Positions 16,768-26,051 of a stretch of DNA of 64,000 nucleotides are shown here, one piece after another. The notes beneath the pieces are model-generated. The model saw only the letters and a program-made list of their open reading frames with translations, was not told the origin of the DNA and made no database searches. Each line of letters starts with the position of its first letter. Positions within the stretch are counted from its first letter, which is position 1. Both the position numbers and the translations under genes were made by a program. Source of the stretch: Kibdelosporangium aridum (GTDB lineage Bacteria > Actinomycetota > Actinomycetes > Mycobacteriales > Pseudonocardiaceae); NCBI RefSeq assembly GCF_900176515.1, contig NZ_FWXV01000011.1, positions 124,001 through 188,000 on the forward strand. Direction: 5' to 3'.

Positions 16768-17601
16768 TCACGGCAGTAGACCAAGGCGCCGGGCGGTGAC
16801 CACGGCCTCCATCCGTGATCGGGCGTGCAGCTTGCGCATGGCCGTACGCAGGTAGCTCTTCACGGTCTCCTTGCTCAGCCCGAGATCATTCGCCACCTGG
16901 TCGTTCGTCCAGCCCAGCGCGACGCACGCGAGCACGTCCACCTCACGCGCGGACAGTTTCGGCCTCTTGTCGCGCGTCCGCTCGCCTAGGGTGGACAACC
17001 TGTCGCAGACCTGAAGCACCCGCTGCCGTTCGTCGCCCGGCAAGCCGTTCGCCACGACCCGCAGCTCGGCGTACGCCTCGCGGAGCGACTCCCATTGGGG
17101 CCGCGCGGGGTCTGCGACGTCGTACTTCTCCAACGACTTGATCCGCAACGTGACCTCGTCCTGCACAGCCAGGTTCTGCTCGAGGTCCCGCGCCGACTCC
17201 ATCACCGACTGCACGACGCGGTCGCCGATCGGCAGGGCGCTGCGCAGTGCTCCGTAGAGCACAGCACGCACCACCCGCCGCACGATCACCGGAACCGCCA
17301 CCATCGCGTGCAGGCCTTCGGCACGGATGATGTGGTCGTAGTGGTGACTGATCCCCTCGGCCGTGACGTAGTCGTTGAGCACGACCGGACGGCGCAGCAC
17401 CACCACCTTGCCGCCGAGCCCACGGCCGTAGTCGAGCCGGACGCCACGCAGTGGACCCGCGATCGGCCCGGCGAACTGAGTGAGTCTGGTCTGCCGCTCG
17501 CTGTCGACCACACCCCCGAACGCCAGCGGGAGTCCGGTCGTCTCCTGGATGTGCGTCAGTGTCCGCTGAATCGGCGGGCGGTCGTCCGTGGTCCGGTACA
17601 T
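16768..17601 (-). CDS. LuxR family regulator with GAF-type sensor domain
   Basis: This 277-residue protein has an N-terminal GAF-like sensor (residues about 15-150, with GRGLGGKVVVLRRPVVLNDY typical of GAF-LuxR proteins). A C-terminal LuxR helix-turn-helix follows (LSAREVDVLACVALGWTNDQ, then LGLSKETVKSYLRTAMRKL). ATG 17601 has GGAGGAAA upstream. It is divergent from the acyl-CoA synthetase gene across about 90 bases, so control of that gene is likely. It is not an acyl-homoserine-lactone receptor by domain type; GAF ligands are diverse. Confidence 0.9.
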   Translation of the reverse strand: MYRTTDDRPPIQRTLTHIQETTGLPLAFGGVVDSERQTRLTQFAGPIAGPLRGVRLDYGRGLGGKVVVLRRPVVLNDYVTAEGISHHYDHIIRAEGLHAMVAVPVIVRRVVRAVLYGALRSALPIGDRVVQSVMESARDLEQNLAVQDEVTLRIKSLEKYDVADPARPQWESLREAYAELRVVANGLPGDERQRVLQVCDRLSTLGERTRDKRPKLSAREVDVLACVALGWTNDQVANDLGLSKETVKSYLRTAMRKLHARSRMEAVVTARRLGLLP

Positions 17602-17691
17602 GCCGCTTTCCTCCCCTCACCCGGGGGTAGCTCGATGACTGCCGGGAAAAGATCCTTGGAACATCCCGAAAACGATACGCCAGGAGCTCCC

Positions 17692-19254
17692 ATGACAAGC
17701 CCAGCGCAGCACGTCGCCGGCCTGCTCGCCCTGTTCGGCCGTCCCGAGGCCTGCACCGCGGAGCTCCTGTGCGACCAGCACCCGTCGGATGCGATCGCCT
17801 TCACCGTCATCGAACCCGACCTGGCCTTCCACAATCTCACTTTCGGGGAACTACGAGAACGGTCCGCTCGATTCGCCACGGCGTTGACGGCGTTGGGCGT
17901 ACGCCGAGGCGACCGGGTCGCCACGCTTCTGGGCAAATCCGCCGAGCTGGTCATCGCGACGCTGGCCATCTGGCGCCTCGGCGCGGTCCAGGTCCCGCTG
18001 TTCACCGCGCTGGCCGCACCCGCGATCGCCACGAGAATCACCGGTAACGAGACGAAAGCCGTGATCACGGAACCCTCTCAACGTGCGAAGCTCGGCGCGT
18101 GGCCGGGACACGTCATCACCACAGGCGATCCGGCCGACGGCGACATGTCGTTCGCCAGTCTGCTCTCCGCAGAGCCACAACCCTTTCCTGCCACCGTCGG
18201 CGGTGACGGCACGATCGTGGAGCTGTACACGTCGGGTACGACTGGTTCGCCCAAAGGTGTACTGGTTCCGTTGAAAGCCGTCGCGGCTATGCGTTCCTAC
18301 CAGCTGTACGGCCTGGATCAGCAGGAGTCCGACGTGTTCTGGAACGCCGCCGACCCGGGCTGGGCGTACGGCCTCTACCAGGCCATCATCGGCCCGCTGT
18401 CCCTCGGCAGGCGAAGTCTTTTGCTGCACAGTGGTTTCTCGCCGGAGCTGACCGGCGCTGTGCTCCGCGAGTTCCACGTCACCAACTTCACCGCGGGCCC
18501 GACCGTGTACCGCGCCTTGCGCAACGCAGGCATCTCAGGTCTGCGTCTGCGGCACTGTTCCTCCGCGGGTGAACCTCTCCCCGCTGACGTGGCTTCGTGG
18601 GCGAAGGACGCGTTGGGGTCGCCGGTCCGGGACCACTATGGACAAACGGAACTCGGGATGGCCGTGGCCAACGGCTGGCATCCCGACGTCGAATGCGAGC
18701 CACGGCCAGGATCCATGGGCCTCGCCCTGCCCGGCTGGTCACTCGACGTGTTGCGACCGGACACGGACTCGATCGCGCCGGCCGGCGAGAACGGCAGGCT
18801 GGCGGTGAACACGGCCGGAAGTCCCATGATGTGGTTCTCCGGCTACCGGGGAGCACCTGGCCGGTTCACTCAGGACGGTCGCTGGTACCTCACCGGTGAC
18901 ACCGCCGCGAAGGACGCCGACGGCCACATCTACTTCTCCAGCCGCGACGACGACATCATCCTGATGGCCGGGTACCGGATCTCCCCGCACGAGGTCGAAA
19001 ACGTGTTGCTGCAGCACAATGGCGTCGCTGAAGCAGCCGTTGTCGGAATTCCCGACGAGTTGCGCGGCGAGGTCCTCATCGCGTATGTCGTGCTGCGGCA
19101 AGGTATTCCGGAATCAGTGGGCAGCGAGCTGCAACACATGGTGAAAACCCGGCTCGCCGCGCACGTCTATCCCCGCGAAATCCGGTTCGTTCCGGCACTG
19201 CCCAAGACTTCCAGCGGCAAACTGCAGCGATCCGTGCTGCGCCGAAACCGGTAG
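17692..19254 (+). CDS. AMP-dependent acyl-CoA synthetase
   Basis: This 520-residue adenylate-forming enzyme has core motif YTSGTTGSPKGV, the GQTE motif in HYGQTELGM, the YLTGDTA hinge region and the C-terminal catalytic lysine motif TSSGKLQRS. The short-/medium-chain acyl-CoA synthetase layout (SSAGEPL, WFSGYRG) fits acetate, propionate or medium-chain acids. ATG 17692 has AGGAG five bases upstream; the open frame continues farther upstream but lacks family sequence. It is divergent from the LuxR/GAF gene. It may supply acyl-CoA to the KAS III/acyltransferase pathway, but the link is only proximity. Confidence 0.92.
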   Translation: MTSPAQHVAGLLALFGRPEACTAELLCDQHPSDAIAFTVIEPDLAFHNLTFGELRERSARFATALTALGVRRGDRVATLLGKSAELVIATLAIWRLGAVQVPLFTALAAPAIATRITGNETKAVITEPSQRAKLGAWPGHVITTGDPADGDMSFASLLSAEPQPFPATVGGDGTIVELYTSGTTGSPKGVLVPLKAVAAMRSYQLYGLDQQESDVFWNAADPGWAYGLYQAIIGPLSLGRRSLLLHSGFSPELTGAVLREFHVTNFTAGPTVYRALRNAGISGLRLRHCSSAGEPLPADVASWAKDALGSPVRDHYGQTELGMAVANGWHPDVECEPRPGSMGLALPGWSLDVLRPDTDSIAPAGENGRLAVNTAGSPMMWFSGYRGAPGRFTQDGRWYLTGDTAAKDADGHIYFSSRDDDIILMAGYRISPHEVENVLLQHNGVAEAAVVGIPDELRGEVLIAYVVLRQGIPESVGSELQHMVKTRLAAHVYPREIRFVPALPKTSSGKLQRSVLRRNR

Positions 19255-19356
19255 CCGGTTTCATTACCAAGCCCCCGCCTTGAGCGCGGCGGTCGGGGCT
19301 GGAGACAACGCGCCCGTCTCCGGCTCCGGTCATTTTCCCTGTATCTGAAGGAGGCA

Positions 19357-20322
19357 ATGGTGCCTGCCCAGATTACGCGCCGGACATTCGTGTTCGGCAC
19401 AGCCGCCCTGTCATCGCTGGCTTTGTCCGGCACAGCCGTCGCGGAGAACGGAGCCCGCGTCGTCGGTGAAACCCAGATCAATCCCCGAATGCTGGACATC
19501 ACCATCTCGTCGCCCGCACTGGAGACCAACGCACCCGTACGACTGCTTGTCCCAACCGGCTGGACGCCCGGTACGACTCGGGCCTGGCCCGTGCTCTACC
19601 TTTTGCACGGCGCTGGTGACGACTACACCTCGTGGACGCGATCCACTGATGTCGCAGCACTTACCGCGCAGAAGAACATGCTCGTCGTCATGCCGTCCGG
19701 CGGCCGCGACGGGTTCTATTCGGACTGGCGCAACCATGGCGCGGGCGGGGCCCCACGTTGGGCGAGCTTTCATCTCACCGAGGTCGTCCAGATCCTCGAA
19801 CGTGGTTACGGCGCAGGCACTTCACGCGCCATCGCCGGACTGTCCATGGGCGGGTTCGGCGCGATGTCGTACGCGGCCCGCCGTCCAGGCATGTTCCGTG
19901 CGGCGGCGTCGTACAGCGGTCTGCTCCACACACGCCAATCCGCACGCTCGATCAGCCTCATCCAAGGCGTCCTGCTCAAAGACGGCTATGACCCGTACGC
20001 ACTCTGGGGAGACGCCGCCCTCAACGCTGACGTGTGGGCCGCTCACAACCCGTACGACTTGGCGGACAAGCTGCTCGGCATCCCACTGTACGTCTCGTGC
20101 GGCAATGGCCAGCCCGGCGCACTCGACCCGAGCGGCGCGCTGCCCGACTTCGCGGTCGAACCGGTGTGTCTCGACCAGAGTGTCGCGTTCGTGCACCGGA
20201 TCCAGCAACTCGGCGGCACCGTCACACCGCACTTCTACGGCGCGGGCCTGCATTCCTGGCCCTGGTGGCAACGTGAACTGCACACCTCCTTCCCGATGCT
20301 GACCCGCGCGATCGGCGCGTGA
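19357..20322 (+). CDS. Tat-exported esterase (esterase D / antigen-85-like fold)
   Basis: This 321-residue secreted alpha/beta hydrolase starts with a twin-arginine leader (RRTFVFGTAALSSLALS…AVA). It has the YLLHGAGDDYTSW oxyanion region, a nucleophile Ser163 in GLSMGGFGAM and a C-terminal His in HSWPWWQREL, typical of the Pfam Esterase family (antigen 85, feruloyl/S-formylglutathione esterases). ATG 19357 or GTG 19360 could be the start; AGGAGG favours the GTG. Substrate unknown: cell-wall lipid transfer and plant ester hydrolysis are both possible. The gene is followed by a strong hairpin. Confidence 0.88.
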   Translation: MVPAQITRRTFVFGTAALSSLALSGTAVAENGARVVGETQINPRMLDITISSPALETNAPVRLLVPTGWTPGTTRAWPVLYLLHGAGDDYTSWTRSTDVAALTAQKNMLVVMPSGGRDGFYSDWRNHGAGGAPRWASFHLTEVVQILERGYGAGTSRAIAGLSMGGFGAMSYAARRPGMFRAAASYSGLLHTRQSARSISLIQGVLLKDGYDPYALWGDAALNADVWAAHNPYDLADKLLGIPLYVSCGNGQPGALDPSGALPDFAVEPVCLDQSVAFVHRIQQLGGTVTPHFYGAGLHSWPWWQRELHTSFPMLTRAIGA

Positions 20323-20333
20323 TCCACTGTTCT

Positions 20334-20369
20334 GGGTGCGGGGCGAGCAGTCAGGCTCGTCCCGCACCC
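20334..20369 (+). terminator. Strong hairpin after the esterase gene
   Basis: GGGTGCGGGGCGAGC pairs with GCTCGTCCCGCACCC (one G-T type mismatch) around a six-base loop, starting 12 bases after the stop. There is no T run, but in high-GC actinobacteria such stems commonly terminate transcription. Confidence 0.7.
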
Positions 20370-20451
20370 GATGCGCCCATCGATTGGTTGATCGCGGCCA
20401 CATCGGGTACTAGCGGCAGGAGACTTCAACGACCTGCGCTAGGAGGACACG

Positions 20452-20484
20452 ATGGACTTGTGGTCACTACTGCGGCGCAGCTGA
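20452..20484 (+). CDS. Micro-ORF (10 codons) upstream of the DMT transporter
   Basis: ATG-GAC-TTG-TGG… encodes MDLWSLLRRS and stops six bases before the transporter ATG. It has a near-perfect RBS (AGGAGG at 20441-20446, five-base spacing). The transporter start has no comparable RBS of its own. This suggests that ribosomes load at the micro-ORF and reinitiate downstream. It could be a simple coupling device or a regulatory leader peptide. It is too short for homology evidence. Confidence 0.45.
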   Translation: MDLWSLLRRS

Positions 20485-20490
20485 CACCCG

Positions 20491-21345
20491 ATGACCGCGC
20501 TCGCCATCACACTCGCCGTCATCAGCGCTTGCTGTAGCGCGATCGGCGCCCACCTCCAGCACCAGGGCGTACGCGACGAGGCCGAAGTCTCCCGGCGAGG
20601 ACTGCGTATCGCGAGGCGTTTGCTGCGCAACCGCCAATGGCTGCTTGGCTTCGTGACGCTGTTGACGTGCGCTGCGTTGCAGACCTTGGCACTCGCGCTG
20701 GCACCGGTGACCATCGTGGCGCCGATCGTTGTGCTGGCACTGCCTGCGACCGCCATCCTGAACGCGCACACTTCGAAGAAACGATTGGATCGTGTCGCCA
20801 CCACGGCGGTCATAGCCAGTGCGCTCGGTATCGCGGTGTTCGTCGCACTCGCGTCCGGTACCGCGACCGCGGTGGCTTTCCCGGACTCATCGGTGTGGTT
20901 GGCATGCCAGATCATCGCGGGCACGACCGTGTTGCTCGGGCTGTCCGCGGTACTGCGCCGTGGAATCGTCCGCTGCGTGTTGCTGGCCAGTGGTGCGGGC
21001 GCAAGTTACGGCTTGCTGTCAATATTGGCCCGCGACGTGATGTACACCGTGCAGATCAACGGGTGGGCCGACGTCGCATTGGTGTCGGTGATCGGGCTGG
21101 TCGTCACTTTCGCGGTCGGTTCCTGGTTCATTCAGCTCGCTTACGCCAGCGGGCCGCCGGACGTCGTGGTCGGCTGCCACACGGTGCTCAACCCGTTGGT
21201 GGCGACCGGAATCGCGATCTGGTTGCTCGACGAGGCTCCGGCCGCAAGCACCTGGACAGCCGTCGGCATGGTGTGCGCGGGGCTGGTGGCGATCGGCGGA
21301 GTGGTGCAACTGACCCGCCACCACCCTCAGGTCACGCAGCACTGA
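20491..21345 (+). CDS. DMT superfamily (EamA/NIPA-like) membrane transporter
   Basis: This 284-residue integral membrane protein has nine to ten hydrophobic helices. The arrangement is that of the drug/metabolite transporter superfamily: an N-terminal ITLAVISACCSAIGAHLQH, a central ALAPVTIVAPIVVLALP and a C-terminal NPLVATGIAIWLLDEAP loop. Many actinobacteria carry such DMT or magnesium-transporter-like proteins of unknown substrate. The start ATG lacks a good RBS and follows a micro-ORF by six bases. A hairpin overlaps its stop codon. Confidence 0.85.
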   Translation: MTALAITLAVISACCSAIGAHLQHQGVRDEAEVSRRGLRIARRLLRNRQWLLGFVTLLTCAALQTLALALAPVTIVAPIVVLALPATAILNAHTSKKRLDRVATTAVIASALGIAVFVALASGTATAVAFPDSSVWLACQIIAGTTVLLGLSAVLRRGIVRCVLLASGAGASYGLLSILARDVMYTVQINGWADVALVSVIGLVVTFAVGSWFIQLAYASGPPDVVVGCHTVLNPLVATGIAIWLLDEAPAASTWTAVGMVCAGLVAIGGVVQLTRHHPQVTQH

Positions 21346-21357
21346 CGCGATGCTGCG
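21335..21357 (+). terminator. Hairpin overlapping the DMT gene stop
   Basis: CGCAGCA (21335-21341) pairs with TGCTGCG (21351-21357) across a nine-base loop. It lies between convergent genes and could terminate the transporter transcript. Confidence 0.4.
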
Positions 21358-21401
21358 AGCCATTCGATGTGTGGCGGGTCAGTTACCCGTACTGCGACTA
21401 C

Positions 21402-22115
21402 TCAGGCATAGCCACGCAGGCCGACATAGGTGGTCAGCGTCATCGCATTGGTTCCGGCGCGTGCCGGCACACCGAGTCTCTTGCTCAGCAGGCGGTCGAA
21501 CGCGCCGCAGTCATGTGGACCAGGTACCGCGAAGGCGTTGTCGCTGATGGTGAACCGCAACACCTGCGGGTTCGTGGAGATCACATCAGGGCCCGCAGTG
21601 CGAATGGGTCGGAAGACGATCGGGTCGGCGTCACTGCCGATCGTGCACTTCTTCGGAACCAGCGGTGAGACAACGCCGAGCTTGAGGTGCTGCGTGCCCA
21701 TGCGGTCGCCGTCGGAGTAGAAGTCGGAGAACCCTCCATAGCGGAGCTGGATGTCCATGCGCAGCAACGGGTTTGCCTCGGCCTCGGGGATGCCGAGCAA
21801 GCCGCCGGGCACCCGGACCGGCTCACTGCGCAGCGCGCCGAAGACCTGTGCGTACTTGCCGTCCAGTTCGCCCTCGGCGAAGGTCAGCCGCATCGATCCG
21901 GTCGGTAGTTCGGCGAGCGTGCCTAATCGAACGGTGCCGGTGGAGACGAGGACCTCGCACCGCCACTTGGCCGGATCCGCGCCTGCCGGGATCGCCGGGC
22001 AGTCGCTGAAGTCGAATGCCGGTGGTTGCGCGGTCGCGGTGTGCGCCGTCAGCCCCAGAAACGTTGTCGCGGCAACGGTAACGGCGGCCGCGCGAAGGAA
22101 TCGTGTGAAGGTCAT
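21402..22115 (-). CDS. Secreted protein of unknown function
   Basis: This 237-residue protein has a clear Sec signal peptide (RAAAVTVAATTFLGLTAHTATAQ). The mature part has three cysteines (SDCP, WRCE, DCGAF) and one more in KKCTIG, compatible with disulfides. The body is rich in short beta segments and contains a VLVSTGTVRLGTLAELP stretch. I do not recognise a family. Similar small secreted proteins are common in actinomycetes. It is the last gene before the convergent DMT gene. Confidence 0.75.
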   Translation of the reverse strand: MTFTRFLRAAAVTVAATTFLGLTAHTATAQPPAFDFSDCPAIPAGADPAKWRCEVLVSTGTVRLGTLAELPTGSMRLTFAEGELDGKYAQVFGALRSEPVRVPGGLLGIPEAEANPLLRMDIQLRYGGFSDFYSDGDRMGTQHLKLGVVSPLVPKKCTIGSDADPIVFRPIRTAGPDVISTNPQVLRFTISDNAFAVPGPHDCGAFDRLLSKRLGVPARAGTNAMTLTTYVGLRGYA

Positions 22116-22189
22116 GCCTGTAGAGGGTTCCGGCTGGCGACGCGGAATTGATCAGGTAAGTCCCCGACCGAACCCTGAACAGCGAACCC

Positions 22190-25039
22190 TCAGGGTGGTA
22201 CGCACACGACGCCGACGCAGCCCTTCTCGTCGCCGAACGTGGTATTCCCGTCGCCGCCGGCGTTCTCGGCGTATATCCCGTATCCGGTGTTGTCTCGCGC
22301 GCGGTTGTTGGAGATGCTCACCTGGTCGTTTCGATCTGCCGTGTAGATCAAGCCGCCGTGATGCATGGGGCTTCCCTTGTAGTAGGGCCCGTTGGCGACG
22401 AACGTGTTCTCGGAGATCAGCATCGACCGGCCATGAAGTGCCTTCAGGCCGATGATGTGGTTGCCGAAGAAGGCGTTTCTCATGACGCCACCAGTCGGTC
22501 CGTGCACAGTCAGCCCTACTTGCATTTCCGAGAACGTGTTGTCCGCGATGAGCGAACTGGTGGCATTCTCGGCGAAGATCTCCATATCGTTCCGCTTGGG
22601 CCAATTGTGCTTGTGCGAGACGGTGTTCCCGGCGAACTCCAGAGCCCTGTCTGCTGTGATTCGGGCCGGGGTCATGGTGTTGTTTCTGACGATGACCGAT
22701 CGGCAGATATCGCCGATGTTCCACACCCCGAGGACGCCGCCCTCGATATGGATGGCGGAGCTCACGTCATGTGCCGCGTTCGCGCAGTCGACACTGTGCA
22801 GCATGACTGTGCTTCGCAGTATCGTGCATGAGCTGCGATTCAGGCACTTGCCGCCAGCCGCGGCACGGTCCTCGACCTTTGAATCGCTGATTGTGACTTC
22901 CGAGCTGTCCTGGAACGTGAACGCGGCGTGCCCGCCGATACTCGCATCGGAAATCGAAACACCTTGAGCGTTGGCGGCACGGATGGCGACGCCCTTGTAC
23001 AACGACCCGATGGGCTGGGATGCACTCAGTCCCACATGTGAGATTTTCACTCCAGCGACGTTGCTCAGGGCGATGCCTGAAGTGAAATCGCGAACACTTC
23101 CGTTTTTGATCGTGGTGTTCCGCACCACCGCAGGCCCGGCCACTTTGATCCCGGCACTGTTTTCTGTCGGGTTGCCGGTGGTGATGCTGTGGCCGCCGAG
23201 GTCCAGCGTCACGTTGTCAGCGGCGATGGTCAGCCCGATCTCCTGCGGGCACACGAGGTCGCTCTTCAGAACAGCGCTGGCGACAAGGACGTCACCGCAA
23301 CCCACCGGCGGAGGCTCAGGCGCGACGGTCACCTGCCGGGACTGCTGAACCCGCATAGCCCCAGCCGTCACAGCGAGACTCACGGTATACGTGCCTGGGG
23401 CAGCGAAAGTATGCCGGAACTCCGGAGCCGAAGACGCCGGTTCGCCCTGTACAGCCCACTCCCACCGATCAGGCGACCGGCCCGTGACCTCCGCGCTGAA
23501 ACGCACGACCTCGCCAACCCGAGGAGCCTCAGGATCGACACTGATCCCAGCAATCCGAGGAGGTGCGTCCGCAGGCTCGATGACAACCGTGGCGGTGGCG
23601 ACTGGGGCAGGCAGGCCGATGGTGAGCGTCGTCGCCACGTTGACCTGGAATTCGCCAGCACGATCCCATTGGTGACGCACGACAAGCCCGGTCGCCGAAG
23701 TCCCGTCGCCGAACGTCCACTGTGCGGTAGCCAGGCCGATCGGGCTGCGCGCGACCACCGCGAGTTCGAACTCCTCGCCGACCAACCCGCGGTTGCGGGG
23801 CTTGATGACGATGTCCGCCATCGGAGCGCCCACGGGCGCGGGTTCAGTGACGCCTGGTCCAAGCACCGGTGGCACCGCGCCAGGCGGCCCGGAGCGTGGA
23901 CGGCCGGCTGAAGGGGGTTGTCGCCGTGACGTGTCGCGGCTGTCCACGGCGACTTGGGCGGGGCCGGATTCCGGTTTGACCGGGTTGTACTTCGAGACCG
24001 CCCGGAGGTTTCCGTTGAGGTCCAGGATGCCTGCCTCGGCGCTGTCCGGGTCGTTGTAGAACACCACGCCGTCGCGGGTCAGCAGCTCGAAGCGCACCGG
24101 GTGGTCGAACAGTTGCCGTTGCACGACAACGCGCATGCTCTCCAGGTTGACGATCCACACCCGCCCGGTGGAGTAGTCGGGCACGATCGCGTGGTCACCC
24201 ACTTCCACCGCCGCCCCGAGATCCGCCTTTCCCGCCCCCAAGGGGGCAGGGTTCTTGCAGGAGGCCCCGAACTCGCACACCAGGAGCAGGCCACGGGAGG
24301 CGACGGAGATCAAGATCCGGCGCTTGCCCGGAGAACCGGCCACCGCCACGGTGTCGTCGGACCGCACGCCCACGGGCATCGATTCGTCCACCGATCCGGT
24401 TTCCGGGTCGAGGAGTTCTGCCCTGCGGCGAGTCAGATCCAGCGTCACTGGACGACCGTCGGCGACCGCGAGCGCGGTACCCGCGCCGGTCCGGGAATGC
24501 TGGGTATTCAGGGAGAACCAAGTCAGGTCACCCGTGCGGGGGTCGAGAGTCCACAGTCGACCGTTGCCGTCCACTATGGAGTTGTCGCCATTGGCGGTAA
24601 GAGAATGCGGTGCGCCGAGGGGCGTCAGTGTGACCGGGTCATGTGGCGTGACAAGGCCACGGTCCGAGTCCAAGGCGTAAAGGGCTTGGGGTGTGGCAAA
24701 AAGCCTGGCTGTGGAGAGCGTGGGTGCGGACGGTTGCAGGGTCGCACCGTCCACTCTGACAACCGATCCGTCCACAAGGTTATGGGCGTATCCGGTCGAT
24801 CCCACCTGGGACGCACGGATCGGTACGCCTGGTGGCGCGACCGGGACTCGGGCGGCCACTTCCGCCGAGGCACCGTCCAACAGGGTCAACTGGCCGACTT
24901 TGCTGGAAGCCAACCACGCGGCGCCACCGTGCAGCCGCACCTGCGGTGCGTGATGCGCCTTGTCCATACCCAGCACTACGACACCGGCGAGGCACGTCAC
25001 GGCTGCCACTGCCGCAGCCCAGCGCTTGGCCTTGATCAT
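22190..25039 (-). CDS. Large exported protein: beta-propeller-like domain, two PKD domains, parallel beta-helix
   Basis: This 949-residue protein has an N-terminal hydrophobic anchor (AAAVAAVTCLAGVVVLGM). A region of repeated beta strands (about 40-370) resembles a propeller. A proline-rich linker and two PKD-type Ig domains follow at about 410-575 (ATAQWTFGDG… and RWEWAVQGEP…GTYTVSLAV). The C-terminal region (about 580-949) is a right-handed beta-helix of the NosD/pectate-lyase superfamily type (VTLDLGGHSITTGN…, GYGIYAENAGG). Such proteins bind or cleave surface polysaccharides. No catalytic residues can be assigned. It is divergent from the secreted protein at 25254. Confidence 0.72.
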   Translation of the reverse strand: MIKAKRWAAAVAAVTCLAGVVVLGMDKAHHAPQVRLHGGAAWLASSKVGQLTLLDGASAEVAARVPVAPPGVPIRASQVGSTGYAHNLVDGSVVRVDGATLQPSAPTLSTARLFATPQALYALDSDRGLVTPHDPVTLTPLGAPHSLTANGDNSIVDGNGRLWTLDPRTGDLTWFSLNTQHSRTGAGTALAVADGRPVTLDLTRRRAELLDPETGSVDESMPVGVRSDDTVAVAGSPGKRRILISVASRGLLLVCEFGASCKNPAPLGAGKADLGAAVEVGDHAIVPDYSTGRVWIVNLESMRVVVQRQLFDHPVRFELLTRDGVVFYNDPDSAEAGILDLNGNLRAVSKYNPVKPESGPAQVAVDSRDTSRRQPPSAGRPRSGPPGAVPPVLGPGVTEPAPVGAPMADIVIKPRNRGLVGEEFELAVVARSPIGLATAQWTFGDGTSATGLVVRHQWDRAGEFQVNVATTLTIGLPAPVATATVVIEPADAPPRIAGISVDPEAPRVGEVVRFSAEVTGRSPDRWEWAVQGEPASSAPEFRHTFAAPGTYTVSLAVTAGAMRVQQSRQVTVAPEPPPVGCGDVLVASAVLKSDLVCPQEIGLTIAADNVTLDLGGHSITTGNPTENSAGIKVAGPAVVRNTTIKNGSVRDFTSGIALSNVAGVKISHVGLSASQPIGSLYKGVAIRAANAQGVSISDASIGGHAAFTFQDSSEVTISDSKVEDRAAAGGKCLNRSSCTILRSTVMLHSVDCANAAHDVSSAIHIEGGVLGVWNIGDICRSVIVRNNTMTPARITADRALEFAGNTVSHKHNWPKRNDMEIFAENATSSLIADNTFSEMQVGLTVHGPTGGVMRNAFFGNHIIGLKALHGRSMLISENTFVANGPYYKGSPMHHGGLIYTADRNDQVSISNNRARDNTGYGIYAENAGGDGNTTFGDEKGCVGVVCVPP

Positions 25040-25253
25040 CCTTGGCCCCCGTCATGATCGGCGCGAACACCGTTGTGGTCACCAAGGGCGGTCCCGGAGC
25101 CCGTTTCCCCCGCCGCGGTCGACGGGAAACCCCTCCCCGGCATCCACTCGGCTGCCCCATGCTGAACCTGCGTCAGCGCGACAGTCAGAGAGATTACCAC
25201 GAGTGATCGAGGTGATCTTTGCCGTGACAACGACCCGATGGGGGCAGGAGACA

Positions 25254-26009
25254 GTGGGAATACGGAAGAGTTCACGTTTGCTGATACTCGCGGCGGCCTT
25301 GTCGGGAACGCTCACGGCTGTTCCCGCGGTTGGCCATGCGGCGCCGGCGTTGCCGAACGTGGGTGTGCCGGCGACCATGTTCGGCAAATACGAATACGCC
25401 GCCGGAGACACAGCAACAGTCACATACGTGTTGGTCAACACCGGATCGGTGGACGCGTTCAAGGTCGTGATCAACGCCGGTGGTTCCGGTGAGCCGTGGG
25501 AACTGGACATCACCGACTGGGGTGGGGTCGGCCCGTCCGACGAGGGCATCACGATCCCGGCCGGAGGGACCGTCCACGTGAAGCTCCGCGGCACCGTGAC
25601 TGCCTCTTCGGCGAACGTCGGCCGGGTGACCATCGCCTACGGTTTCGGAGGAGCCAACGGCGACGCCGACGAGTCGAACAACATTGGCAGCAGCCAGGCT
25701 TCCGTACCAGGTGCTACGGGAATCCTTACCGGGCAAGCCACCCACGATCGCAATGGCGACCACCGCGTGGATCCGGGCGAGGGTGTGGCGGGCGTGCGCA
25801 TAACCGTCGTCGGTCACTTTGACATAGACCGCACGGCAACGACATTCACCGATTCGGACGGCAAATTCCTCATCACCGATTTGCCGGTCGGGCGGTACGA
25901 GGTCAGGGTGCGGACGCCGGACGCCTACTGGCACGACCCGGTGACGTACGCGGACGTGCGTGCGAACGAGCACGGCCCGCTTTCCTTGCGGCTCTACCCG
26001 CGGGTCTGA
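25254..26009 (+). CDS. Secreted protein with CARDB-like and SdrD B-like domains
   Basis: This protein of about 251 residues has a signal peptide (RLLILAAALSGTLTAVPAVGHAAP). A first beta-sandwich (TATVTYVLVNTGSVDAFKVV…) is typical of adhesion or CARDB-type Ig folds. A C-terminal SdrD_B-like domain (ATHDRNGDHRVDPGEGVAGV… KFLITDLPVGRYEVRV) has the calcium-loop DRNGDHRVD. GTG 25254 with AGGAG is chosen; upstream GTG 25212 is possible. It is probably a surface or matrix protein. It is convergent with the small membrane protein gene at 26052. Confidence 0.7.
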   Translation: MGIRKSSRLLILAAALSGTLTAVPAVGHAAPALPNVGVPATMFGKYEYAAGDTATVTYVLVNTGSVDAFKVVINAGGSGEPWELDITDWGGVGPSDEGITIPAGGTVHVKLRGTVTASSANVGRVTIAYGFGGANGDADESNNIGSSQASVPGATGILTGQATHDRNGDHRVDPGEGVAGVRITVVGHFDIDRTATTFTDSDGKFLITDLPVGRYEVRVRTPDAYWHDPVTYADVRANEHGPLSLRLYPRV

Positions 26010-26051
26010 CGTCGTCTCCCAGGCGTGGCGCCCAGTTCACGCGCGCCGAGT

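Noticed and set aside
16768..17601. Quorum-sensing LuxR receptor
   Set aside because: The sensor half is GAF-like, not an autoinducer-binding domain, and no luxI-type gene is present.
19301..19321. Hairpin GGAGAC/GTCTCC after the acyl-CoA synthetase gene as a terminator
   Set aside because: The stem is only six pairs with a nine-base loop and no T tract, so support is too weak to list.
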